23,937 nt of DNA, from the NCBI GenBank assembly GCA_035943095.1, contig DASZCN010000095.1:1-23937 (forward strand), in the 5' to 3' direction. The stretch is from AG41 sp035943095 (GTDB lineage: Bacteria > Gemmatimonadota > Gemmatimonadetes > Gemmatimonadales > GWC2-71-9). The position numbers were made by a program, and so were the translations under genes. Below are positions 1-8,544 of the stretch, piece after piece (positions within the stretch are counted from its first letter, which is position 1; every line of letters begins with the position of its first letter). The notes beneath the pieces are model-generated. The model made no database searches. It had not been told where the DNA came from and worked only from the letters and a program-made list of their open reading frames with translations.

Positions 1-1487
1 CCCCCCCCCCCACCCGAGGGGCGGTTCGATTGGCTGCTGCTGCCGCCGCCGCGGCGGCGCACCGCGAGCTCCAAGTTCCACTTCGCCGCTCGGTCGCGCG
101 GCCGGAGCAGCAACGCCTCCCGATAGGCGCGCTCCGCGTCGCCCAGGTGCCCGTCGCGCCCCGCGCTGTCGGCGGCCGCCTGGCGCAACGCCAGCAACCC
201 CAGATTGTAGAGCGCGCGGAAGCGAAGATCGGGATCGAGCGACGCGGCGGCGTGTGCGAGGCTCGCCTGGGCGGTCTCGGCGTCGGAGTCGGCCATGGCC
301 GCGGTGCCCGCATTGTACCACGCGGCGTCGTCTTTGCGCTCGGTCGCGAGCTCGGCGACGTACGCGGCGTGCGCGCGCCTGACGTCCCGGCGGTCCCAGG
401 CCTTTTCGGCGGCGCTGCGCGGATGCTGAGGGAGAGGTGAGGGAGACTGCTGCGCCGCAGCCCTTGGTGCCACGAGGCACGTCAGAACGACCCCCAAAAG
501 CGCGGCGGTGCGACGCGACGCGGCCTGCGCTACGAGCACCATCACCGCGAGCATCAGGGGCAGCCACGCCCGCGGTCGGCCCCGCTCGGCCCGCGTCTCG
601 CTCGCCCGCGCCCGCCGGTACGAGGCGACGAGATCGCGCACCGCGCCCGCCTGGTCCGGGAGGTCCGCGGCGACGAGCGTGCCCTGCGCCGCATCCGCCG
701 CGGCACCGAGGACATCGTCACGCCGTGCGGTCTCGATCATGGTGCCGTCGGCGTCTTTCTGATACCCGAGCAACGCCCCACGATCGTCCCGCATGGGGAT
801 GCGAGTCGGTGTGCGCCCCCCCTCGGCCACGAGGATCAGGCGCACGCCCGCCGCCTGGAGGCGCTGGGCCGCAGCGACGATCCCCGGCACCGTGTCGTGA
901 GCCTCGCCGTCGGTGAACACGACCAATACCCGGTCCGCCAGCTCGGAGCTGGCGCGCAGCAGCTCGCCCCCCTGGCGCAGCGCCCCAGCCATCCCCGTCC
1001 CGCCCTCCGACGCGACATCCGGATCCAGCGCATCGAGGTACAGCGTGAGGGCGGAGCCGTCGATGGAGAGCGGCGAGAGGATGTAGCTCGAGCCAGCGAA
1101 GGCGATGAGCCCGAGGCGATCGCCGTCCAGGTCCTGCACCAGTCGCCGCGCCTCGCGCAGCGCACGGCGCAGCCGGCTGGGACTGGCGTCCTCGGCGAGC
1201 ATGGAGCGCGAGATATCGATCGCCATCACGAGGGAGAGACCGCGCGTCTCCGCCACGATCTGCTCCTCGCCCCAGCGCGGCCCCGCGAGCGCGACGACGC
1301 CGAGGAAGGCCGCGATCGAGAGGGCGGTGGGTCCGAGCCGACCCGCGCCCAACGCCCGCCGCACGGTTTCCTCGGACCAGAGCGCGGCCCGCCGAATCCG
1401 CACGCGACGCGCCCAAGCCGCCGCGAACCACACCGCGCCGCCGATCAACGGCGCCAGCGCGAGCACCACGGGCGCGTCGAAGCTCAT
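1..1487 (-). CDS. BatB-BatC fusion: membrane VWA domain plus TPR region (3' end outside window)
   Basis: This partial gene starts at ATG 1487 and stays open for 495 codons to the left edge, with no stop. Two N-terminal membrane segments (about residues 4-25 and 55-75) precede a von Willebrand A domain whose MIDAS motif DISRS has D91, S93 and S95, with a later FTDGEA strand. Hydrophobic stretches follow at about 307-340. After them comes a helical TPR-like region (about 355-476) with WYNAG, LYNLG and KWNLELAV motifs typical of BatC. The last visible residues are a Gly/Ser/Arg-rich tail encoded partly by a C10 run. Separate BatB and BatC proteins are common; here one chain carries both. VWA-TPR fusions are known in other phyla. 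It should act in the inner membrane with BatA, the BatD-like protein and MoxR. Its ATG shares one base with the batA stop (TGATG), so translation is probably coupled. The start and the VWA call are firm; the C-terminal end is unknown. Confidence 0.88.
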   Translation of the reverse strand, partial: MSFDAPVVLALAPLIGGAVWFAAAWARRVRIRRAALWSEETVRRALGAGRLGPTALSIAAFLGVVALAGPRWGEEQIVAETRGLSLVMAIDISRSMLAEDASPSRLRRALREARRLVQDLDGDRLGLIAFAGSSYILSPLSIDGSALTLYLDALDPDVASEGGTGMAGALRQGGELLRASSELADRVLVVFTDGEAHDTVPGIVAAAQRLQAAGVRLILVAEGGRTPTRIPMRDDRGALLGYQKDADGTMIETARRDDVLGAAADAAQGTLVAADLPDQAGAVRDLVASYRRARASETRAERGRPRAWLPLMLAVMVLVAQAASRRTAALLGVVLTCLVAPRAAAQQSPSPLPQHPRSAAEKAWDRRDVRRAHAAYVAELATERKDDAAWYNAGTAAMADSDAETAQASLAHAAASLDPDLRFRALYNLGLLALRQAAADSAGRDGHLGDAERAYREALLLRPRDRAAKWNLELAVRRRGGGSSSQSNRPSGGGG

Positions 1488-2467
1488 CAGGGCACCCGCA
1501 CGGCGAAGGTACCCGCGAGCACGATCTCGAGCGCGAGCGCAACGAGCCCGACGGCCAGCGGCACGCGATAGGCTTCCTCAAACCGCCGATAGACGACCTG
1601 CTCCACGCTCGACTTCTCGAGGCGGTTGATCTCCTGGAAGATGTGGCGGAGCGACTCGGAATCCGTCGCCCGGAAGTATCGACCTCCCGTCATGGACGCG
1701 ATCTCGGTCATCAGCGGCTCGTCGATCTCGACCAGCATCATCTCATAGCGGAGCCCATCGGCGCCCTGCCCGGTGGGGACCGGTGCCTCTCCCCGCTTCC
1801 CCACACCGATCACGTAGATCTTGATGCCGAACGCCGCCGCGGCCTGGGCCGCCGTCCGCGGATCCACGGTGCCGCGATTGTTCACGCCGTCGGTGAGGAG
1901 CACGATGACCTTGCTCTTCCCCGGCGCCCGTCGGAGGCGGCTCGCCGCGGTCCCGATTCCGGTTCCGATCGCGGTGCCGTCCTCGAGCATGCCGATCTTC
2001 AAGTCCCGGATGGCTTGCTCCAACACCTGATAGTCGGTGGTGAGGGGGACCTGCGTGAGCGCCTGCGCCGCGAAGGCGACGAGGCCGATCCGGTCGGAGC
2101 GACGGGCCCGCACGAATTCGATCGCGGTCTGCTTGGCCACGTCGATGCGGTTCGCGGGGGCGAAGTCCTCCGCCAGCATGGAGCTCGACATGTCGAGGGC
2201 CAGCACGATGGAAATCCCCTCACTGCGGCTCTCGCTCTTGGCGGGGCCGACCCGCGGCCCGGCGGCGGCGACGATCCAGGCGCCGAGACACGCGCTTCGC
2301 AGCGTCACTGGGAGGCGGGCCACCCAGAGCCGCTCGGTCGCACCGGCGGCCGGCCGCACGTCGCTCATGCGCGTGCCTGCGAGCTTCCCGAGGCGCTTGG
2401 CGCGGAGCCACCACCACAACGGCAAGAAGCCGAGGGCCAGCAGCAGGAGCGGGCGGGCGAAGCTCAT
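1487..2467 (-). CDS. batA: BatA-type membrane VWA protein
   Basis: 326 residues. The N-terminus has two membrane segments (about 5-20 and 58-72), followed by a VWA domain with the MIDAS motif DMSSS (D92, S94, S96) and LLTDG, and a C-terminal hydrophobic helix close to the end. This two-plus-one topology with the VWA domain between is the BatA layout of the Bacteroides aerotolerance operon. The molecular role of the family is not settled; it is thought to form a membrane complex served by the MoxR ATPase. ATG 2467 was chosen because it gives the membrane N-terminus and overlaps the upstream stop as ATGA; upstream in-frame sequence is Arg-rich and not protein-like. The stop overlaps the start of the BatB-BatC gene by one base. 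Confidence 0.92.
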   Translation of the reverse strand: MSFARPLLLLALGFLPLWWWLRAKRLGKLAGTRMSDVRPAAGATERLWVARLPVTLRSACLGAWIVAAAGPRVGPAKSESRSEGISIVLALDMSSSMLAEDFAPANRIDVAKQTAIEFVRARRSDRIGLVAFAAQALTQVPLTTDYQVLEQAIRDLKIGMLEDGTAIGTGIGTAASRLRRAPGKSKVIVLLTDGVNNRGTVDPRTAAQAAAAFGIKIYVIGVGKRGEAPVPTGQGADGLRYEMMLVEIDEPLMTEIASMTGGRYFRATDSESLRHIFQEINRLEKSSVEQVVYRRFEEAYRVPLAVGLVALALEIVLAGTFAVRVP

Positions 2468-3357
2468 GCCGCCAAGTCCCGGGTCAGCCGACGCGCCGTG
2501 ACGGCGAGCGCGGCGATGTCGGTCCCGTGCGCGGATGCGAACTCGACCCGGTCGAGCTGGTCCAGCAGCTCGCGCAGCTCGCGAATCGGCGCCTCCGGAC
2601 GGGCCCGTTCGACCACGGCGAGACATTCAGCCGTGTCGAGCGCCGCGTGGGCCGCAGGCACGGCCCGCGCCAAGGCCATCCGGAGGCGCCAGGCAGCCCG
2701 AGCCGCCACCGCTTTGGGCTCGCCGGCCGCAAGCCACCGGGCGTCCGGGACCTCACGTTCCACTGGAACCTGAGGCCTCGGGCCGGGCGACCGCGGCCGC
2801 CGACGCCGTAGGGCGATGCCCGCCACCAGCAGCGCCGTCGCGATCCCGAGGGCGGCGAGGGGCGGGACCGCGTTGCGGTGGACTTGGCGCAGGGGGGCGA
2901 GCGGACCTTCGGGGCTCGGATCTCTGAGGGAATCGGGAATGACGCTCGATACGCCAAAGCTCGCCACGCCGCCCGCGGTCGAGTCGGCTCGTCCGTCAGG
3001 GCTGAGACGCCAAATCGGGGGCAGCGTGATGCGATGAGGGCCGGGCTTCCAAGCCACCACGTCATAACGCACCACCCAGCCGCCCGGGCTCCGAAGGATC
3101 ACAGGATCCGCGAGGGGCTCGACTGCTTCCGTCGATTCGAGCTTCCCCACGCGCAGCTGCCACCCGGCGGGCACGACCAGCTCCCGTTCGAGGCGGATCG
3201 TGTCGCCCACGGTGGGAGAAGTGGGCGTGGCCACCCAACCGCTCCCCTGCCCGGCTGCACGACGGCACGTCGGCACGACGGCAAGCACACCGAGGCCAGT
3301 GACGATCATGGCACGACGAGCAACGTGACGTCGTGCCGTCGTGCAACGTGCGTTCAT
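2464..3357 (-). CDS. BatD-like secreted/membrane protein
   Basis: 297 residues. An N-terminal hydrophobic segment (about 16-28) is followed by AAGQG, a likely signal peptide end. A beta-rich domain then begins with SPTVGDTIRLERE and contains a PGG-W-VRYDVVAWKPG stretch. A single membrane helix lies at about 200-220, followed by an Arg-rich stop-transfer and a helical cytoplasmic tail of about 85 residues. That order, and its place between DUF58 and batA, match BatD-like proteins, though sequence identity to classical BatD cannot be judged here. ATG 3357 overlaps the DUF58 stop as ATGA, and its own stop overlaps batA as ATGA. A later ATG (MIVTGLG) is a possible alternative start. The DNA for the signal peptide carries an inverted repeat, described separately. 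Confidence 0.78.
   Translation of the reverse strand: MNARCTTARRHVARRAMIVTGLGVLAVVPTCRRAAGQGSGWVATPTSPTVGDTIRLERELVVPAGWQLRVGKLESTEAVEPLADPVILRSPGGWVVRYDVVAWKPGPHRITLPPIWRLSPDGRADSTAGGVASFGVSSVIPDSLRDPSPEGPLAPLRQVHRNAVPPLAALGIATALLVAGIALRRRRPRSPGPRPQVPVEREVPDARWLAAGEPKAVAARAAWRLRMALARAVPAAHAALDTAECLAVVERARPEAPIRELRELLDQLDRVEFASAHGTDIAALAVTARRLTRDLAA
3256..3345. repeat. Inverted repeat inside the BatD-like signal-peptide coding region
   Basis: A 14-base sequence, TGCACGACGGCACG at 3256-3269, returns as its exact reverse complement at 3332-3345. The spacer is 62 bases. Additional GCACGACG copies lie at 3273-3280 and 3311-3318. The arms flank the part encoding the hydrophobic core of the signal peptide. 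It may be a small dispersed palindromic repeat captured in the gene, or a transcript hairpin. Confidence 0.7.
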
Positions 3358-4295
3358 CGTTTCAACCGGCGGGCACGCTCGGCGAAGGCTCGACGCAATG
3401 GTACGGCGTAGGGCACACTCGTTTGCAGCGCCACGCGATCCACGCCCGCCTGCACCAACTTTCGTGCCCGCTCCTGGAGGAGGCGCTCCGCCGCGACGCC
3501 GACGCGGGTCCGGGTCGGCCCATGACTGGTGTCGAGGAGCACGCGCTGCCCCGTCTCCGAATCCTCCATGTCGACCCATCCGGCGTCGGGCAAGATCCGC
3601 TCCCGGGGGTCATCGATCGTGATCGCCACCACGTCGTGATTCGAGGCCAGCTGGGCCAAGGGATCCTCCCAACCTTCGGCGCGGAAGTCCGAGAGGATGA
3701 CGACGATTGCGCGGTGGCGCGGCAGCTTTGACGCATACCGAAGGGCTTCGCCCAGGTTCGTCCCGCGCCCGCGGGGTGTGAAGGCCACCAGGTCGCGGAT
3801 CACGCGCAACGCATGCGGCCGCCCTTTCGCCGGCCGCAGGACGACCTCCACCTTGTCGGCGAACATCAACGCGCCGACGCGATCGTTGTGCCGCGCCGCG
3901 GCCAGGGCGAGGACCGCCGCCACCTCGACCGCGAGACCGGCCTTGGTGTACGGGCGTCCGAACTGGCAGGAGCCCGACTGATCCACGACGAGCATGAGCG
4001 TGTTCTCGCGCTCCTCGTGGTACGTCTTCACGAAGGGGTGACCCATCCTGGCCGACACGTTCCAGTCGATGGCCCGAAAATCGTCGCCCTGCTGGTACTC
4101 CCGCACTTCCGCGAACTCGATGCCCTGCCCGCGGAACACGGACCGGTATTCACCGGTGAAGAGGGAGTTGACGAGGGAGCGCGTGCGGAGCTCGATCCCC
4201 TTGACCTGGCGCAACACCTCGGGCGTGACGGCCCGGCGGCGCGCGCGAAGGGGAGACGTTTCGCCACTCCGGCGGTCCCTCCCCTCGTACTTCAC
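3354..4295 (-). CDS. DUF58 (VWA-like) protein of the MoxR/Bat operon
   Basis: 313 residues from GTG 4295. The DUF58 signature is clear: GQGIEFAEVREYQQGDDFR then AIDWNVSAR at about residues 57-83. It is followed by a VWA-like fold whose MIDAS-type motif DQSGS begins at D105, and a later ILSDF strand. I see no membrane segment, so it is probably cytoplasmic. DUF58 proteins almost always sit next to MoxR ATPases and are thought to be partners or substrates; the reaction is unknown. The GTG was chosen because it overlaps the moxR stop as GTGA and precedes the conserved region by a short basic leader. The frame continues upstream, but that part is the antisense-like shadow of moxR. The stop overlaps the next start as ATGA. 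Confidence 0.9.
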   Translation of the reverse strand: MKYEGRDRRSGETSPLRARRRAVTPEVLRQVKGIELRTRSLVNSLFTGEYRSVFRGQGIEFAEVREYQQGDDFRAIDWNVSARMGHPFVKTYHEERENTLMLVVDQSGSCQFGRPYTKAGLAVEVAAVLALAAARHNDRVGALMFADKVEVVLRPAKGRPHALRVIRDLVAFTPRGRGTNLGEALRYASKLPRHRAIVVILSDFRAEGWEDPLAQLASNHDVVAITIDDPRERILPDAGWVDMEDSETGQRVLLDTSHGPTRTRVGVAAERLLQERARKLVQAGVDRVALQTSVPYAVPLRRAFAERARRLKR

Positions 4296-5266
4296 GGGAC
4301 GCCCACCGCCTCCAGGATCTTGGCGATCACGCGGTCGGAGTCCATGTCCTCCGCCTCTGCCTCGAACGTCAACAGGACGCGGTGCCGCAGCACGTCGTAC
4401 GCCATCGCCTTGACGTCCTCCGGCACCACGTACGAGCGGCCGCGGAGGAAGGCGTGCGCCCGCGCCGCCTGCGCCAGATAGATCGACGCCCGCGGGCTCG
4501 CTCCGAAGGCGATGAGGGGCTTCAGCTCCGGCAGCCCGATCGCCTGCGGTTCGCGGGTCGCGCGGACCACGTCCACGATGTAATCGACCACCTTCTGATC
4601 CATGAACAGCTCGGCGATCGCGCTGCGGGCGGCGAGGATGTCGTCCGCTTCGGCCACGCGCTGGACCTCGATCGGCCGACCCGACGCCATTCGCGCCACG
4701 ATTTCCTTCTCGGCATCCCGGGTCGGATAGCCTACGCGCACTTTCAGCATGAAGCGGTCGAGCTGCGCCTCGGGCAGCGGGTACGTGCCCTCCTGCTCGA
4801 TCGGATTCTGGGTCGCGAGCACCAGAAACGGCTCGCCCAGGTAGAACGTCTCTCCGCCAATGGTCACCTGCTTCTCCTGCATCGCCTCGAGCAGGGCCGA
4901 CTGCACCTTCGCGGGCGCGCGGTTGATCTCGTCCGCCAGCACGAGGTTGGCGAACAGCGGTCCCTTTTTCGGATAGAACTCCTGGGTGCGCTGGTCGAAC
5001 ACCATCGTGCCCACGACGTCCGCGGGAAGCAGGTCGGGCGTGAACTGGATGCGCGAGAACGCGATGCGCAGGCACTCCGCCACCGTCCGCACCGCGAGCG
5101 TCTTGGCGAGCCCCGGCACGCCCTCGAGGAGGACGTGACCGCCGGTGAGCAGCCCGACGAGCAGCCGCTCGACCATCAGCTCCTGCGCCACGACGCGCTT
5201 CGCGACTTCTCGCGCGATCGTCTGGCTCAGTACCGCATCGCCGGTCTTGGCCGTCTTTGTGGTCAT
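4292..5266 (-). CDS. moxR: MoxR-family AAA+ ATPase
   Basis: 324 residues, the usual MoxR length. Walker A is GVPGLAKT (49-56), Walker B is LVLADE (108-113), and sensor 1 is in ATQNP (151-155). The family stretch EQEGTYPLPEAQLDRF follows. The C-terminal helical lid contains the GASPRAS motif, probably the sensor 2 region. MoxR ATPases are cytoplasmic chaperone-like rings linked to VWA-domain partners; here the partners are the DUF58, BatA and BatB-BatC genes directly downstream. ATG 5266 overlaps the stop of the HEAT-repeat gene as ATGA, and the gene ends in a GTGA overlap with DUF58. All family motifs look intact. Confidence 0.97.
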   Translation of the reverse strand: MTTKTAKTGDAVLSQTIAREVAKRVVAQELMVERLLVGLLTGGHVLLEGVPGLAKTLAVRTVAECLRIAFSRIQFTPDLLPADVVGTMVFDQRTQEFYPKKGPLFANLVLADEINRAPAKVQSALLEAMQEKQVTIGGETFYLGEPFLVLATQNPIEQEGTYPLPEAQLDRFMLKVRVGYPTRDAEKEIVARMASGRPIEVQRVAEADDILAARSAIAELFMDQKVVDYIVDVVRATREPQAIGLPELKPLIAFGASPRASIYLAQAARAHAFLRGRSYVVPEDVKAMAYDVLRHRVLLTFEAEAEDMDSDRVIAKILEAVGVP

Positions 5267-6894
5267 TTCAGCGCCGCCTCCGCCGCTTTACGCACCGCGG
5301 GCTCCTTGTCCTTGCTGTAGAGTTCCAACAGCCCCCGTGCTTCGGGGCGTGTGAGGTGACGCAGACCGTCGACCGCGGCCGCCCGCACCATCGGGCTCCG
5401 GCGGCTCATCATTCCCCCGGGCTCCGCATACTTGGCGAGCACCTCGAGCGCTTCCTTCGATGCCAGCCGGCCAATCGCCCGAAGCAACTCCGCCTGTACC
5501 CCTTCGTCTGGCTCCTGCTCCATGCGGCGGATGAGTACAGTGGAAGAAGCGGGGTCGCCCCCCGCCGCCACCGCCCGCGCGGCCGCCGCGCGTACCGCGA
5601 CACTCTCGTCTTTCAGGGCCGGCATGGCCGGACGGGAGATCTCACGCCCTCCCGCCTCGGCGAGGCCGAGGAGCGCCGCCTCGCGCACGTATTCGGATCC
5701 ATGGCGGACCAGCGGCAACAGGAGTGACACCGCCTGGGGACTCCCCGTCACGCCGAGGAACTCCGCCGCCGCGGCTACAATAGCGGGCTCCCGGTCGGCG
5801 AGCTTGCCCTGCAGCGGCTCGAGGGCCCGGTCCGCCGCGGCGCGCACCGTCGCGCGATACGGTGCACGCAGCTCCACTGGCGCGGCGACGAAGGCGTCGA
5901 GCACGAGCCCCATCGACAGCGACGCGAGCGCGCCCACCGCCGCTACGACCGATTCGAGCTCCGCAGGGGGCACGCGCCCTTCCCCCAGGCGATGCACCAG
6001 TCGCTCGACCAGCGTGCGGTCGGACAGGGCCACGGCAGCCTGGTCGATGGCGCTCAGGACAGCAGGATCCTGCACGGTGGGAAGGAGCCGGTCGAGGGCG
6101 GCGATCGCGTCCGCGGCGATCGCCACATCGTGCATACCGAGGAGCTGAGTGGCGAGGGCGCCCAGCTTCTCCACGGCGGCCCGCTGCTCGTCCGGCGTGG
6201 TGGCGGTCCCCAGGGCGGCCACCGCGCGCTTCACCTCCACGTCGATCGGCAGCACGTCGGGCCGGAACGCCGCGCTGGCCCGGCGCGACGCGAGCAGCGA
6301 CTCCGCCGAATGCGCGGCCGGGACCACCGCCGACGGGTGCGGGGCTGGGAAGGACGGCGGCGGCGCGGGAAGCAGAACGGGCGGCGGAGCAGTTACTCGC
6401 TCCGGAGGGGGAGGCGACGCCTCGGACGTGGATGCCTCCGGATCGGGGATGGCGGGCGTGCCCTGCCCAGGCGTGGGGGCGCGCAGGCGTTCGAGGCGCG
6501 TGGCCGAGCGCCGCCCGAGACCCAGCGTGATGCGGCCGAGCGTCGTGTCGTCGTGGGGGAGCGCTCCGGTCGCGACATGAAACAGGGCGAGTATGTGATC
6601 GGGCGTCATTCCGGGATTGAGCGTCACGGCGCGTACGCCACGGGCATATAACAGGCCCGCGAGCTGGGCGATTTGGGCGTTGCGGGGCAGCAGGTGCTGG
6701 CCGTGCCAATGGACGCCCGAGACTCCGACCTTCCATTCGATCGTGCCGAGCGCGGCGAGCGGCGCCACGGTCTCGCCGATCTGCCGCAGGGCCTCCATGA
6801 CCGCCGGATGCGACGGCGGGTAGAGGCGCGTCAGGCGGAACGTCGTGCCGATGGCGCCGAGGGCGCGTTCGACTCCTGCGGTCTCCGCTGCCAT
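5263..6894 (-). CDS. HEAT-repeat protein with N-terminal adaptor-like module
   Basis: 543 residues, no signal peptide or membrane helix seen, so probably cytoplasmic. Residues 1-130 form a compact module with LTRLYPPSHPAV and ARGVRAVTLNPGMTPD. This resembles a module I associate with HEAT and regulatory proteins of Acidobacteria and Myxobacteria; that link is from memory, not a search. Residues about 143-210 are a Pro/Ala/Ser-rich linker. The rest is alpha-helical, with clear HEAT-like units near the end (EYVREAALLGLAEAG, VAVRAAAARAVAAGG, PMVRAAAVDGLRHL, PAVRKAAEAAL). HEAT solenoids usually bind proteins. Because it is coupled to moxR by an ATGA overlap, an adaptor or scaffold for the ATPase is a reasonable guess, no more. 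It starts 3 bases after the upstream stop. Confidence 0.85.
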   Translation of the reverse strand: MAAETAGVERALGAIGTTFRLTRLYPPSHPAVMEALRQIGETVAPLAALGTIEWKVGVSGVHWHGQHLLPRNAQIAQLAGLLYARGVRAVTLNPGMTPDHILALFHVATGALPHDDTTLGRITLGLGRRSATRLERLRAPTPGQGTPAIPDPEASTSEASPPPPERVTAPPPVLLPAPPPSFPAPHPSAVVPAAHSAESLLASRRASAAFRPDVLPIDVEVKRAVAALGTATTPDEQRAAVEKLGALATQLLGMHDVAIAADAIAALDRLLPTVQDPAVLSAIDQAAVALSDRTLVERLVHRLGEGRVPPAELESVVAAVGALASLSMGLVLDAFVAAPVELRAPYRATVRAAADRALEPLQGKLADREPAIVAAAAEFLGVTGSPQAVSLLLPLVRHGSEYVREAALLGLAEAGGREISRPAMPALKDESVAVRAAAARAVAAGGDPASSTVLIRRMEQEPDEGVQAELLRAIGRLASKEALEVLAKYAEPGGMMSRRSPMVRAAAVDGLRHLTRPEARGLLELYSKDKEPAVRKAAEAALK

Positions 6895-6897
6895 GGG

Positions 6898-8544
6898 TTA
6901 GCGCTTGATCCGTTCTCCCTTGTCCTCGTAGCGAAACACCCACGTGGCAAACCGCGCCGGCTCGATCGGATCGTCCGCGCCGATCGCCGTCCAGTCCACG
7001 TCGCTCCCGGACTCGGCCGTACAACGCGCGCGACGCTCGGCCTGCGCGACCATCTCCCGGGCGCGTGTGACCCAGCTGCCGAACTGTTCCGGTCGCAGAT
7101 CCACCCACCCGCGGGGCGCGGCCGACCGGGGATCCGCGCCGTCCCCGGGCACGGCGACCTGCTGACCCCGATAGACCCGATCGCCATCGGGTGTCAGGAT
7201 GGGGATGCCCACGGACAGAATATGGCTCCGCAACGTCGTGTCGCGCTCGATTCGGGTGTGGGCCGCCCGAGACAGCTCTCCGGCCTGCGAGTCCGCCAGG
7301 GCCCGCACGCTCGGACGCAGCAGGCCGCACAGGTATGACTCCCAGAGCAGCTTGGTGAGACGTGGCGGTCCCAGCATCTCGAACGCAACGGCGCGGCTGC
7401 CCGCTTCGCGCTCCAGCCCCCGCAGCCGCTCCAGGGCCGCGCCACGCAGCATCGCCGCGCGATACGTCGGGCCGGCGGTGGCCGCGTCGAGCGCCGCGAC
7501 CACGTCCCGTCCGGTCGGCCGGCCCTCCAGCTCCATCATGACGTAGTCCGCGACCTCCTCGGGTGTGATGAACTCCATCTGACCCAGCGCCGTCACGGTC
7601 TCGAACTCGTCGCGCGAGAACAGACCGTTCTCGCCCACGTCGATATAGGCGCCTTCGAGCGTCCCACCGAGCTCGCGCCACGGGTGCGCGGCGGGCGTGA
7701 AGGCGTCGTTGACCGGGATCGGCGTTGGACAGTCCACGAGCGGAATCGGATTGCCTTTACGACGAATCGCGCCAACGCCGATCTCGCGCCACGCGATGGT
7801 CGCGGTGGGCTTGATCTCGATGGTGGCCGGCGCGCCGGGCGTGCGCCCGAGCAGAAAGAGCAACAGCGATTGCGCGCCGGCCACCGCGGACTTCGTGAGG
7901 AGGAGGCGGCTCGGCCGCTCCTCCGAATGCGTGTACGGGATGTTGAAGCCCATCCCGCCGGTCCCGCTCGTCCCGATTTTCACGTAGGCCCTGGTCTCGG
8001 CGCGCTTCAGGGACTCGACCAGGATTTGGACGTGACGGATCAGCTGCGGCATGGTGAGGAGGAGCACGTGGCGCTCGACCGCGGCCCGATCGACCTGCCC
8101 GCGGGCGGCCGACTCGAGGAGCGCCTGCGCGCTTGTTTCGGCGTCCTGGTACGCGAACGCGGTCGCCGTGTTCACGCTATCGATGACCGCGTCGGGACGG
8201 TACTTCGCGAGGAGTTGGTACAGGAAGCTGCGGTGCAGGATGTCGTCGGTGAGCTCACCCAGCAGGTCGTTCACGAGGAGCCGTCGATGCTCCGGGTCGG
8301 CCATGACCGCGGCGCGCTCGAGCCGGGCCAGGCTGGCGGGGAGAAACAGGTCCCCCCACTCGACCTCGATGGCCGTATTCCCGTGGTATGGGTCGAGCGC
8401 GCGGGCGGTGGCTCTCACCTCGTCCTCGAACAGCGCGACGAGGATGATACGGCCGGGCGCGGCACCGAGCAGCCGCCGGGCCACGGCGTGCCCGACGAGG
8501 CCGCTGCCGCCCAGGATCATCACGGTCCGATCACGCAGATCCAT
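6898..8544 (-). CDS. Rossmann-fold (SDR-like) protein of unknown function
   Basis: 548 residues. The N-terminus is a dinucleotide-binding Rossmann motif, VMILGGSGLVG, with the glycines at 12-18, and later KYRPDAVIDSVNTATAF, as in extended short-chain dehydrogenases. A conserved-looking block, YVKIGTSGTGGMGFNIPYTH, lies at 187-206, and K218 follows at a spacing unlike the standard YxxxK site. About 300 further residues do not match any family I recognise. At more than 500 residues it is roughly twice the usual SDR size. No signal peptide is seen. ATG 8544 lies 14 bases inside the upstream pseudouridine synthase gene; the stop is 3 bases before the HEAT gene. A sugar-nucleotide or other oxidoreductase role is possible, but the substrate cannot be inferred. 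Confidence 0.8.
   Translation of the reverse strand: MDLRDRTVMILGGSGLVGHAVARRLLGAAPGRIILVALFEDEVRATARALDPYHGNTAIEVEWGDLFLPASLARLERAAVMADPEHRRLLVNDLLGELTDDILHRSFLYQLLAKYRPDAVIDSVNTATAFAYQDAETSAQALLESAARGQVDRAAVERHVLLLTMPQLIRHVQILVESLKRAETRAYVKIGTSGTGGMGFNIPYTHSEERPSRLLLTKSAVAGAQSLLLFLLGRTPGAPATIEIKPTATIAWREIGVGAIRRKGNPIPLVDCPTPIPVNDAFTPAAHPWRELGGTLEGAYIDVGENGLFSRDEFETVTALGQMEFITPEEVADYVMMELEGRPTGRDVVAALDAATAGPTYRAAMLRGAALERLRGLEREAGSRAVAFEMLGPPRLTKLLWESYLCGLLRPSVRALADSQAGELSRAAHTRIERDTTLRSHILSVGIPILTPDGDRVYRGQQVAVPGDGADPRSAAPRGWVDLRPEQFGSWVTRAREMVAQAERRARCTAESGSDVDWTAIGADDPIEPARFATWVFRYEDKGERIKR

Noticed and set aside
30..440. Plus-strand open frame starting with an alanine run at the left edge
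   Set aside because: It is the complement of the TPR-coding strand; the alanines arise from GCC/GCG repeats.
718..1581. A 287-codon minus-strand open frame in a different phase from the BatB-BatC gene
   Set aside because: It is Arg/Gly-rich, lacks domain motifs and conflicts with the clear VWA frame from 1487.
4382..5320. Long plus-strand open frame opposite moxR
   Set aside because: It mirrors the moxR codons and has no ribosome site or recognisable domain.
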